DNA of 64,000 nucleotides, taken from positions 558,001 to 622,000 of the forward strand of contig JAIWNF010000019.1 in the NCBI GenBank assembly GCA_025093555.1. Direction: 5' to 3'. Below are positions 21,318 through 33,081 of the stretch, one piece after another. The translations under genes and the position numbers were made by a program. Positions within the stretch are counted from its first letter, which is position 1; each line of letters starts with the position of its first letter. This DNA is from Circinella umbellata (lineage: Eukaryota; Mucoromycota; Mucoromycetes; Mucorales; Lichtheimiaceae). Under the pieces are notes generated by a model, which was not told the DNA's origin, ran no database searches, and worked only from the letters and a program-made list of their open reading frames with translations.

Positions 21318-22155
21318 GTATGTATCATAATTTTTATAACAACATGTACGTATACGTAGAAATACTGTAGAAAAGTATTCGTAATATTTGTTGGTACGTA
21401 GTAACAATAACAATCAAACACTTTTCCTCTACTGTATAATTATTATATTGAATAACAACAAACAAAAAGTAGTATTCAAAGTAACTCTTTGTTTTTCTCA
21501 ATAAATCTTCAGCCAATAATTTTTTTTTTACAATTTTGTTAAGCGGAAATGTTTTTCCGGTAATGGAATTAACCATTATTCTTTGCTTTCATTGTATCAT
21601 ATACTCATAATTAAATCAAAACATTTATACTAAATGGTACAATACGTAATTATTGTACGTACACCATTTATCTTGTTCCCTTTCTTTTTATCGTACACAT
21701 ATTTTCTTGCTTAAAGTAAAAGATATAATCACAAGTATGTCTGGTGCTGTTAATCTGACGACTGGGTGTTTCAGAAATACGGACGTCCGCGGTCTTTAAA
21801 AATGATAAAAGGTTAAAAGTTATATTTATTAAAATGGGAGACTACAATGACCTTCGCCAATGGGCATGTGGTCATTTCCTTGTAGTACAAATGGGTAACA
21901 GCTGTGTAGACGGATCATGTCGTCAACCGCACAAAGTTTAATTTAAAAATCATTTTCTTTATTATTACAATTCTCAGAAACATAATTGATACATCCTGCT
22001 GAAGTGATGATGAGGATCTCATGTATAAATAGAGAGAATATTTTGTTTTAATTGACTACACCTCAATTATATTGGCTACAATTAAATTTTGTTCTTTTGA
22101 GGTCTCATTGGCTTTTTCTCTCTCTTTTCCTATCTTTATTTTTAGTGATAAACGG
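21318..22155. other. Intergenic, nothing recognised
   Basis: AT-rich stretch after the MULE remnant. I looked for the missing transposase C-terminus and terminal inverted repeats and saw neither. Confidence 0.5.
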
Positions 22156-22503
22156 TCATTGATAAAAAATAGTCATTGATAAATGGTCATTGATAAAAAA
22201 TAGTCATTGATAAAATAGTCATTGATAAAAAATAGTCATTGATAAAATGGCCATTGATAAAAAATAGTCATTGATAAATGTTCATTGATAAAAAATAGTC
22301 ATTGATAAAATGGCCATTGATAAAAAATGGTCATTGATAAATGTTCATTGATAAAAAATAGTCATTGATAAAATGGCCATTGATAAAAAATGGTCATTGA
22401 TAAATGTTCATTGATAAAAAATAGTCATTGATAAAATGGTCATTGATAAAAAATAGTCATTGATAAAATGGCCATTGATAAAAAATAGTCATTGATAAAA
22501 TGG
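22156..22503 (+). repeat. 22-copy CATTGATAAA minisatellite
   Basis: The core CATTGATAAA recurs 22 times without a break. Units of about 15 bp (TCATTGATAAAATGG) and 17 bp (TCATTGATAAAAAATAG) alternate, and a higher-order unit of about 63 bp repeats two to three times in the middle. It ends about 150 bp upstream of the Fanzor start codon. Confidence 0.95.
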
Positions 22504-22539
22504 CTGTTCTGAAAATGATCTATTTAGCCAACGGTTAAG

Positions 22540-22547
22540 TATAAAAG
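22540..22547 (+). promoter_or_regulatory. Possible TATA box of the Fanzor gene
   Basis: TATAAAAG lies 108 bp before the ATG at 22655, between the minisatellite and the start codon. A triple TTTTCTTACA repeat (22598-22625) follows, probably in the 5' UTR. Confidence 0.5.
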
Positions 22548-22654
22548 AACGGTTTCTGCAAACCTCATAAAATTATTCATCATCTCTTTTTTTTTTACAT
22601 TTTCTTACATTTTCTTACATTTTCTTTATTGCTACTTGTTCTTATTCTCCAGCC

Positions 22655-25600
22655 ATGGAGCCTATGGATATTGATAGTGCCGACAGCGTAGGTGATGATG
22701 ACATTGAGGATGCCATGTCAATCGATTCCATAAATTCATTTAATTCAAACGGGTCAGGGTTTTCATTTCTAAGTAATCGATCTGATGCTGATATTATTGA
22801 AGACCAAGAAGTGGTATTCCCCGTAACACGGGGCCCAAATCCAAGACCGGAAACATTGGCGGAACGTAAGTATTTGGATAATGTAGTACTTTATGTTATA
22901 CACACACGCATATCAATATAACAATATTAGATGTATTTACTTATTTTTATTATGTGTTTTATCAGGACGAGAACGAGCTAGAGCATATTTGAGAGAAATT
23001 TTCCCCGATAATCACAGAGCAGCAAGAAGACGTAACAGAGTTGTTACACGTAAATGTAAACTCCAAACCATTCTAGAAAATCCTTATTTGGCAGGTGCAA
23101 GGCAGCCACCACCTGGTACGCCGGATATGTTGGTAATTATATATGCATTTTTTTTTGTTGTAGTTAAAACTTCACGTGCAAATATATAATGAAAAGTATT
23201 TACTGAATTGTGGTTTTTTTTATAGAATTTCATACGTCGACTTGCAGAAGAATATACTATTCTTCGACGGGATGCAATGAACCTTGTAACGTTACATGTG
23301 TTACGATCTGTTGAAGATCCTGCCAATGTCACTCGTCCTGTATTAACAGATCAAAACTTTTGGGAAAATGCCTTTCATTTGGTGACGACACCACCTGGTG
23401 AAGCTCTTGCTCGAGTAAGTTTTGTTTATAGAGTTATGTATTGACTGTCCACATGCCTAACATGAATAACTTATTAACCATATACATATATACATATATT
23501 GTTTAGCCAACACCTTACCCTGAACTTGATAATACATTTACAAATCACTTTAATCCTGCTCGTGTACAAAATAATGGTCAAGGTAAGCTTTACGTTTGTT
23601 TTTATGAATTACCAAATAGTGCATGATTATGTACTGTAATAGGCTCTAATTAAATACTATTAGCTTATTACGCAGTACCTGCATGGGATCCTGGTTTACG
23701 TGCCGAAGTTAGAAGAAATTTTGCCAGAAAAGCGATGACAAGTATGTATTGTTGAATTTTATCGTCGTCCCTTGATATTCTATATTTTATTTTGTTACCT
23801 ATACAAGAGTCTAATTTTTGTCATTTATTACCATTTATAATAGATGCCCGTAATCACTTGCTTATGAATATTCCTAACTTTTTGAAAAGAGTATGGTTAT
23901 CTTACATTAATGGATTGGTTACCGAGCTTAATATAAACTTACGACAATCACCTAATACTTTGGGTAACGTATTAAATCATGCTTTGCTATTATAATTTAT
24001 GTTTACTGTTAACATTGCTGAAATTAATAAATAATAACTTCTTATTATCTTTCTTTTTTTTAATCTACAGCAAATAAAATTTACAAGCAACTCGTGGACC
24101 GATCTGATCATCTCCCGAACAATATTATTTCTATGTTTCCCGCTGCCATCCGAAACAGAGTAAATAATTATTATGCGTAAGTGTCACTTTTTTTTTATTA
24201 CAGTACCTGATACTTTTTACTGTATAATACTATTCTATGTATTTAACGAACTTATTTTCTTTTCTTTTGCTTTACATCACGCAGAGAACATCATCAAGCT
24301 TTTCAAACAGCGTTTGCTGATGAAAATGCCCAAAGTATCATTGAAAGGCCAAGTAGCGTGCAACAAGTAAACATTTATCAACGATTGCCTACTTATTTAG
24401 TATATTTACTGAACCAAATAGAAGAAAATGGTGTAAGACGGTGGACTGTACTTCCTGTTGCAAAGCATCAAGTGGCTTACATGCCAATCGATCAACGGTC
24501 ACTATATCATATCTTAAAAATTTATTCAATTCAGTACCCTAACGCCCACATGCCTCCTCATATCATGGTAAGCATTTTCTATTGTATTATTAATATTCAA
24601 TGTATATTTTAAACAGAGTATCTCTAATATAAACGTTGGATACATGCTATTAGTCACCTAACCCACCAAGAGGAAGACGACAACATCGACTAATCACAAT
24701 TGCTGCCTTTCGAGCACTTTCTTCTGTTCAAATGGAACAAATATGGGAGGATATATTTAATTTGAATCACGTTATACCTCGCCGCTGTACATATTGGGAA
24801 ACTGACGGCAAGTATTCTTTATTTGAAATAAGATCTTTTTCAATGATTTTCTTCAAGGCGTAGCAAAAACTGATGAATAGCACGAGTGTCCTTTTAATTT
24901 ATAGAAGCCGGTATGTTTCCATCTCAACATCGTGAACGGTATTTGTTCAACAATTATATTGAAACTGATGGTGTTGGGGTGTCACTGACGTTCAGAAGAC
25001 CAATCGCAACTATCCGTGGTGGTAAATATACTGCTTATTACAACTTTATTTTGATGTTGTACCAAAATGTTTATATCCCATTATTTTTTTTTTAACTTTA
25101 ATCGTATATGATTTTAGAGCGATTGCCACAGTCCTCTAGAGAAGTTGTACGATATCCTCGTAATCAAGACTTGACAGCATGGCGACGTGGGATGTATCAT
25201 CTCTCTAAAAATCCTCAGGGATTAACTCAACAACGCGCCGCTGATTCTCGCTTAGTATATATTGATCCAGGTACAGTAATAAACGTACTTATTGTTACAT
25301 TGCTATAACTGTGCTTTACCAAAGAGCAAATGTGTACTTACTGTTATTTAAAAAATTATCTATATTAATAAAACAAATAGGCATTCGTTCTTTGGTCACT
25401 GCTGTGGATACACTGGATGCGCTGGAAACAGATCAACAACGTGAACAGCACACAATAAAATTACATAACGGACAATATCAGTATGTTTTTTTTTCTTTTA
25501 ATATGTAGTAAATTAACTAAGATAATAATTTATTATAATTGGCATACATTAATTATATTATAACTATTTACCTAAATAATAGAGTCCAATCTTTGTTCAA

Positions 25601-27104
25601 GTGGTCTCAATACAGAGAGCTTGAAAACCGACGTCAATACGTCGCTGAAGAAGCATTACGTGGTCGAGAAGCTACCGACTTACATCTGCTTATCATATGA
25701 TGGGATTTGTTCCAGCAACAGTGACACAACTGGAAATTTCATTCAATACATTCGTATGATAGGTGAATTTCATACAGAGTGAGTAGTTTTTTTTTTCTTT
25801 TTTTAAAAAAAAAGTCTATATTGCACGCAACACTTCATAATAGCTAACATTCTTTACTATAGAATATATGAAAACTTTAATTTTCATTACCGCCATCGTG
25901 AAATGCGTATGCGATATTTTGGAGCACATCGTAGTGCCTTGGAAATGTTAGCCAACTTGCTAACTGGTGTGGATGAACAAAACGATGTATGTATATCCAC
26001 TTGTATTATTAAATTCATTGATATGAAATTGCTAATTTTTTTTGTGTTATTTACAGCCACAACTTCCGCCTCAACTCCCTACCTTTTTCAGACATTCAAA
26101 AAAAGAACGTAAAAATCATCGACGAGCAGTTCGTCGAGAACGACGACGACAACCTGGATATGTGCCACCCTTGCCAACCATTGTTGCTTATGGTGACGGT
26201 AGGCTTAGACCAAGTATGAGGGGTTATGAACCTACTCCAGTGGAAGTATGTGACCATTTATATACATTAAAGCATCATATCATACAAATTCAGGATTTTA
26301 ATCATTTTTCAACCTCTTTTTCTTTATTATTATATAGACATTTCGTGCAGTGTTGGCACGTCGGACTTTAGTTATATTAACTAACGAGTCTTACACAAGT
26401 ATAATGTGTTCTGTATGTCATAATCGTACAGTATCTTTAGTTCATCAAAGTCGGGGTGATCCAGATAGAGATATGTGGATATGTACAAATCATCGGTAAG
26501 ATAAATCATATTAATTGTTTTTCTTTTTATTCAAGTGAGAAACTAACTCTATTTCTTCTTAAAATATAGAAAACAAAAAATAAGAAGAACTACTGGAAAT
26601 AACAGAAAGGGAAGAAAGATACTTTGGTGCTGTGATGAAGAAAATAATCCATTAACACGTACATCACAATGTCCTGATCGCGTGCGTGCTGGTTTGTATC
26701 GTTTCCAACTTGATGATTTTTGAAAAGAAAAAATATCACGCTACTATTGAATATTTTAAAAACTAAATGATCATACTTTCTCTTCTCTTTTTAAAATAAT
26801 ACGTAATAATAATATTGTATATATAGCTGGTTATAGGCGTAATGTATATCCATATCGATGGTGTCGACATTGTGAACGAGGAATTGACGAGAATGGTGAA
26901 AATGTATTAGGTCGTGTAATAGATAGGGATCTTAACGCTGCAAATAATATTGGACGAGTATTTACAGCTTATATCAATAGCAATGGTGATCCTAACTCAA
27001 GACCATTATACCTTCGACGTCCTGATAATCAAAACCAACATATTAATGCACAAATGCAAGAAGAAGAACTTGTTCGAGAAGAAATTGCGAGTGAAGAAGA
27101 ATAA
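22655..27104 (+). CDS. Fz: Fanzor (TnpB-related RNA-guided nuclease), 18 exons
   Basis: Exons: 22655-22865, 22966-23132, 23226-23414, 23507-23582, 23664-23741, 23844-23963, 24071-24176, 24285-24567, 24654-24807, 24905-25021, 25118-25270, 25381-25480, 25583-25778, 25863-25986, 26057-26245, 26338-26495, 26570-26691, 26827-27104. About 940 residues. The N-terminus is acidic, followed by an Arg-rich helix. LLNQIEENGVRRWTVLPVAK and ETDGVGVSLTF match the Fanzor wedge/REC-side region. RuvC-I is IDPGIRSLVTAVD (D about 550). IVAYGDG lies where RuvC-II is expected. NESYTSIMCSVC and WCRHC form the zinc ribbon. RuvC-III is DRDLNAANNI (D about 882). Intron 9 is GC-AG. All phases close except in exon 13, where the frame slips near 25680-25700. 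The family cuts DNA guided by a short RNA encoded at the gene's 3' side. Confidence 0.9.
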
Positions 27105-27473
27105 TAGCTATAAAAGAAAACTAAAACTGCCAGTAAAGATGTGCTGGCATTCATGTATTAAATAACTGGGGTGAAGTAAGTACTTGTTTCTTTTGTTTCT
27201 GGTTAACATGAAAAAAAATTATGCTGTGCGCTGACTTCAGTTTTTTTTTATGTGAATTATATTTTTTTTATGACGTAATTTTTTCTGATAAATAAAGAAC
27301 TCCACACACTCTCGTTTTATATAAAAAATATAAACCCAGTTATTTTTTTTTTCATTGACTCTCCGCAAAATAGTTTGGATTATGCAGACCAAGTTTTAGT
27401 TAAAGTAACCTTTTTGAGTTACTTTTCTCCCTTTCTGCTCTCTCTCTCTCTCTCCCTTTTTTTATTTTATATA
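27105..27473. other. 3' flank of Fanzor and promoter of ATG4
   Basis: 369 bp. It holds the hairpin listed next and the sequence ATAAATAAAGAAC near 27289, a possible polyadenylation signal. A (CT)n tract at about 27439-27453 lies just before the ATG4 start. No coding frame. Confidence 0.5.
27128..27149 (+). other. Hairpin just after the Fanzor stop codon
   Basis: TGCCAG, a 10-nt loop, then CTGGCA: a perfect 6-bp stem 24 nt after the TAA. Guide RNAs of TnpB and Fanzor are encoded at or beyond the 3' end of the gene, so this could be a scaffold hairpin, but a stem this short also occurs by chance. Confidence 0.3.
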
Positions 27474-28216
27474 ATGAGTCAGTTTACTACGGGTGTATCT
27501 AATAGATTAACAAAGAATAACTCACCATGTCCATCAGATAATAATAATAATAACGAACAAAAAAAGAATGACAATGACCATTTACCACAACCACAAAACT
27601 CCAACCATTTGAGCACTGCGCCATTAAAAGATAAATTGTTAACCAATTCTTCTTATTTAGCAGCTGAAATACCACTCAAGTTAGGTCATTGGGTATCTCA
27701 TTTATGGCACCAACATTATTCAACAGAAGAAAATCAAGATTCTACTTTGTACCTTTTAGGACAATGTTACGACATGCCTAATATGGTACAAATTCAAAAA
27801 GATATTTTTAATGCACAATCAGAAACTTTTTTCAATCACGACAATGACGATAATGGTTATGATAATAATAAAGAAAATAAACAACGACAACGACAGCACC
27901 AAGAAGAAGAAAATAGAAACAGTAGTAGTAGTAGGAGTAGTAGTGGGAGTAGTAATAATCAAGGAAGTGAAAGAATACAAGAACAAGTAACAACCCCTTC
28001 ATTATCTATGATGTGGCCACCAGCATTTTATGATGATTTTATTACACGAATTTGGATGACATACAGGCATAATTATCCACCTATTCGTCCTTCAAATTAT
28101 AAAACAGATATTGGATGGGGTTGTATGCTTCGTAGTGGTCAAAGTTTACTTGCCAACGCATTATTAATACATTACTTGGGAAGAGGTTTGTAATCTTTTT
28201 AAAATAATATAATATA

Positions 28217-28255
<39 letters not shown>

Positions 28256-29500
28256 GTTAATATGATATATATGTTTGTTTGTTTTATAGATTGGCGGAGG
28301 AAAGGAAATGAAAAAGATCCTCAATATCTCAAGGTATATATATATATATATAGTCTTATATATCGTATGGGTTTTTATTCACTCATATATGAATATAACT
28401 TATTTAGATTATACAATGGTTTTTGGATGAGTTATCACCACGTGCTCCTTTTTCAATTCATCGGATTGCTTTATTGGGTAAACAACTTGGAAAAAATATT
28501 GGTGAATGGTTTGGTCCCAGTACAATCAGTCAGGTGATCTTGTAAATAAAAACACTTTTTTGTTTTAGAAAAAAAAAAGTATATCATAATTCAAAGAGAA
28601 CGTCATTGATAATTTTTTTATAGAGCATTGGTATCAGATTTTCCAGCTGCTGATCTTGCAGTTTATATTGCAACAGATGGTGTCGTTTATCGTAATGCTG
28701 TAAAAGATGCAGCTACTGGTAAACGACCACGTGGTGAATTTAGTAATACATATCAATGTCGAAATCAAGAAGCCAGAGAAATTTATGATCAATATACACC
28801 TGATAAAAATAAAGGGGATGATGAAAATAAAGAGAATGATTTTCAATCTTTACTTATATTAGTAGCTATACGATTAGGTATTGATCAACTTCATCCTACT
28901 TATTATCCAGCTTTAAAAGCATGTTTTGAACTTCCTTGGTTTGTTGGTATCGCAGGGTAAACTATTATTATTTTTACATACACAGATATTATTTATTTAA
29001 AGAAATACTAAATCATGTAATTATGTAGTGGTCGACCTAATTCATCTTTATATTTCTTGGGTATGCAAGGCGATGATCTTATTTATATGGATCCTCATTT
29101 TTCACGTACTGCATTAGAAACAAAGGGAATGAATTCATATGATGAAGAAAGTCTTGGAACATATCATTGTACGATGCCACGTAAAACTCATATATCACAT
29201 TTGGATCCATCTATGTTACTTGGATTTTATTGTCGAACTGAACAAGAATTTAATGATTTCTGTGATCATATTAATCAGGTAATAATGACAATAATAATAT
29301 AACGAAAAGTATATATATAAATATATAGAAACTAATTGATTTTTATGATTATAACAAATAATAAGCTTGCCACTGTTCATACCCCTATATTTACAATTGA
29401 GAACCATGCACCTGAATATGATGAAGATGTACGAAGTGAGAATGATTTTGGTATTGTTAGTGATGATGAAATAGAAGAAGAAGAAGATACCATTTTATAA
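27474..29500 (+). CDS. ATG4: Autophagy cysteine protease Atg4
   Basis: Six exons: 27474-28185, 28290-28333, 28408-28541, 28624-28956, 29029-29278, 29366-29500; 1,608 nt, 535 residues. The start is [11 protein letters not shown]. Catalytic Cys lies in [19 protein letters not shown]; Asp and His in [28 protein letters not shown] and WFGPST are family blocks. Atg4 cleaves the Atg8 C-terminus and later releases Atg8 from lipid. Compared with yeast Atg4 it has an extra low-complexity insert (Asn/Gln/Ser-rich, about residues 120-175) before the catalytic domain. The C-terminus is very acidic and ends EEEEDTIL, which lacks the aromatic residue of a standard Atg8-binding motif. Exon 3 uses the second of two possible donors, because only that keeps phase. 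Confidence 0.94.
28222..28252 (+). repeat. (TA)n microsatellite in ATG4 intron 1
   Basis: About 15 TA units following an AATAT-type run. Confidence 0.9.
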
Positions 29501-30081
29501 GTTCATTATTTATCTGTAAAATACAAAATAACCCACCTTAACAAAAACACATTTCCTTATTTTTAAGTAGTTTTTTTTTTTTTTCAAACACTTTTATTTT
29601 ATTATATTATTTCATTAAAATGTCATTTTAAACTTCTTTGTAATATACTCTAAGATACTTGAAATTTATTTGGTATTTTCATATATACGTATTAGATCAA
29701 TTATTCTTCTAATTTAAAGATAGATATAATAGTAGTTCATGCCAATCATTCAATTTGTATGTACAATAAGCATTATTATATTAATAGTACGTAGTTCATT
29801 TAATTTATAAATAATAGTAATTCATATTATTCTTTATACGTAAATCATAACAATATTTTTATTTCCATTTGCATAGCTACATAACTTCTGAATTTTTGTG
29901 ATATAGTGAACAATATTTTAGTGATTAATATATACACCCATGATTCATATATATATATGTCAAAAAAAATTAGCTCTTGGGAGAATATATAATAATCTCA
30001 GTATAATGATTAATTGATTGCATAAAACAAGGACCTTCTAATTAGATTATCCGGTTCATTTGTAGGTGAAAACGAATTTAA
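29501..30081. other. Intergenic, nothing recognised
   Basis: AT-rich 3' flank of ATG4. No gene or repeat supported. Confidence 0.5.
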
Positions 30082-30692
30082 ATGTGTGGAATTATTTATT
30101 CCTGGATAACTATTATCTACTTGAGTTCCATATCAAAGGGAGGGAGGGTTTCAAATTCTATGTGAGTCTTTTAAAAATCGTGTTAAAACAACTCGAAAAA
30201 CTTTTAGTTGGACAAAATAATAATAATAACAACGAACCAACAGCAGTATTAGAATCATCATCGTCATCCTTTTGTTCCCCAACGATATCGCAAGATGTCA
30301 TGATCGATCATAATATTTGTTCTTCTCCAGTTTATGGCTCACAACAAACACGCATATAACAAATTAGTTATCGTTTTTTTTTTCATATGAATGATGTTGA
30401 AAACATCCCTTTATCAATTGGTCAACAATACCAACAAATTATATCAACAGATGGCATTAATAGCGGCGCCGAAAAAAAAGGTCTTGTTAACCTTCTCATC
30501 ATATCATTTGGAATTACTACGACAGCCATTATCTAATTTATACTTATTCTTGGTGCGATAAGATAAAAAAAACGAGACTTTGTATGATTATTATACTGTT
30601 GATTTATATAATAAAGTAAAAAATACCAAGTTAAAGAAAATTGTTAGTACGTAACACTCTTTGATACACTAATGTAATCCGTATGGTAAGTC

Positions 30693-30731
<39 letters not shown>

Positions 30732-31830
30732 ATATACTGTAAGTTCTATATATGTTATTACGCGTCTAAACAATATTACTAATGAGAATCTTTATCTTTT
30801 TTCGTGTGTATACGTATGTGTGATATATAACAATAGTTTATTATTACTACTAATATTGCTGCTGCTATTCAGAGTCAAGATTTGAAAATACATTGACAAC
30901 ATTATTATCAACATATGTCAAAGTGTAACATTGAACTATATACAACGAGAATTGTTTATACGTAACATTATTATGCGGGGTAAATATTCTGTTGCAGCAA
31001 TTGGAAAACCGTTCCTATTAGAGATGAGGATTTTTATGTTTAGGTTCCATCCGATTATGAACAAGAATTTAATGATGGAATCACACCCAAGTAAATTTTT
31101 TAAGTGTTAGATATACTATTCTTAAGTTATTAGAATAAAACAAAAAGCGTATATTCGTGAAAAACGATCCAGTCGATTACGTACATGCATGTTCGAACTG
31201 TTTCCTTGTCTGTCATGAATGATGAGTCGTATTCTTGATTCTCTGTACGTATGTTTCCAAAATGGTAAATGAAAATGCTACTATTGATCTTGATATCATT
31301 ACGAATTTGGATGAAGCACTTATTACTTGGTGACAAAAAGGTTTTGAAAAGCCGCGCAGAGTTACATTTTTCATAATAATGGTAAATAGTTATTTTGATT
31401 TTCTTCACATATGTGTATGTATGTATCCATGGATATTATGTGAATAAATCTTATTGTTCCTTTTTTATTCTCACATTGCAGCAATATATCAATGGAATAA
31501 TGTTTTTCGCCAGTCCCAGAATGACATCATGTTATACGAAACTCTCGATTATTTACCCCACGGGGAAGAAAAAGAAAGAAGATACACTCTCCGAAAAACA
31601 GCACAGATCATCACTATCTTCGTTTACATCATCCATTATCAAAAATGAGTATCAGAGATCATACGTATAGCGTTATATTATCACAATTAACTGATTATAA
31701 TGGTGGGTTTCTAACGAACCCTTCTTCAACAATCACAGCAGCACTGTCTAATAATTTTCTGGAAAATGGTAACCATTCCAATAATGAGTCTTTCATGAGG
31801 ATCCTTTTTTTGTGGCAACAATTACAGTGA
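30082..31830 (+). pseudogene. Possible decayed asparagine-synthase-like gene
   Basis: ATG 30082 begins MCGIIYS, the start of a class-II glutamine amidotransferase (Cys2 nucleophile), but a stop follows within 30 codons. Further fragments in changing frames look coding: DVENIPLSIGQQYQQII and INSGAEKKGLVNLL near 30400-30500, VPSDYEQEFNDG near 31050, DLDIITNLDEALITW near 31290, and MLYETLDYLPHGEEKERR near 31530. Their order would fit an ASNSD1-like protein, whose amidotransferase domain is followed by a synthetase domain. Many stops and frameshifts, and a T34 run at 30696-30729, argue against function. Weak evidence. Confidence 0.28.
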
Positions 31831-33081
31831 GTGAACACTAATAACTGACACGAAATGATTTTAAGATGATTATGTACGTAGCCAAATCCTGTGGATTTGT
31901 TGAATCTTGATGATTAATTTCTTATTACAATAGTCGTAAGCATCAATATAATGTCATCATTAAAACAAATAAAAAACGATATAATTGGTGACAAAAGACA
32001 TGATTATTCACTCTTCTTTTATTTATTTTTATATTTTTTTTACCTTTTATTACGTATATAGCAAACAATTACTATATATTCACCACCACTATTATTATTA
32101 TTACGTATATAGATAAACACGTTTACCTTTTTTGTAAATAAATGTGGATCGATACATGTATTTTTATTCCAGTTTTATAAGCTACATACCTTTTATAAAA
32201 AAATGACGCTTTAGTAGTTTAAATATTACACTTACTTGATGAAAGGAAAAAAATATATATATAGTAAGCACACAATTAACAATGATGTCAGTCTGTATTA
32301 TATCAATAAACTTGCTATCCCACGCCACTTTTTTTTTAGCTGTGCAGTTGTATATATTACATGCACGATTTCAATGGTGTTTGTAATACAAACTTCTTGT
32401 AACTTGGTTTCATACGCCACTACGTACTATGACTGCAGATAAATAAACAATTCTCATTTTTCCATTGTTTTGATATGTGTCAATTTTGTTTTTTTTAACC
32501 CTACATTAATAATCAATCTTCCCCTCATTTTTTTTTAAAAAAAAAGAACAATCAACAAGTAAAAGCTTATATTAGTAAACTCACCAAGAAGATGACGATA
32601 TATTAATGGCGCATGTAATTAAAATTCATGGTAGCACAAAATTTTGTTGATGAAAAATGGATAAAGATGCATCACAAACCAAGATAAAGCATTTTAGTGG
32701 CGTTTACCTAATAGCTTATGCCATCTTTTGTTCCAAAAATATTTTAACAAAACACATAAAAGACTTGACGCCACATTTTTTTTTTGTACGTAACTTCTTT
32801 TAATAACATAATATACTAATAATTGGGTGATACGAAAATTAATCATAGGCGTAGCCATGAAAAAAAATGGGGTTTTTTCTGTAATAATAGCGTAGTAGAG
32901 TAGTTTTTCAGTAGTACACACTATCTCACCTAGTTTACTTGGCTCGTGAACATTGGAAACATTAAGACTAAATTTGTGCTACCCACAAAAAATAACTATT
33001 AAAATAAAACTTCTTTACTCACACTCAATCAATCTTTTTTTTTTCTTTTCTTTTCTTCTCTTCACCAATAAAATAATACAC
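31831..33081. other. Intergenic, nothing recognised
   Basis: Very AT-rich. Short frames here have no family features. Confidence 0.5.

Noticed and set aside
22156..22503. CRISPR-like regular repeats
   Set aside because: Units are directly adjacent, AT-rich and imperfect, with no unique spacers and no cas genes; the host is a eukaryote. It is a minisatellite.
19540..27380. TTTTTATAAAAC near 19560 and a similar string near 27330 as composite-element ends
   Set aside because: The similarity is short and AT-rich and looks like ordinary promoter sequence; no longer inverted match extends from it.
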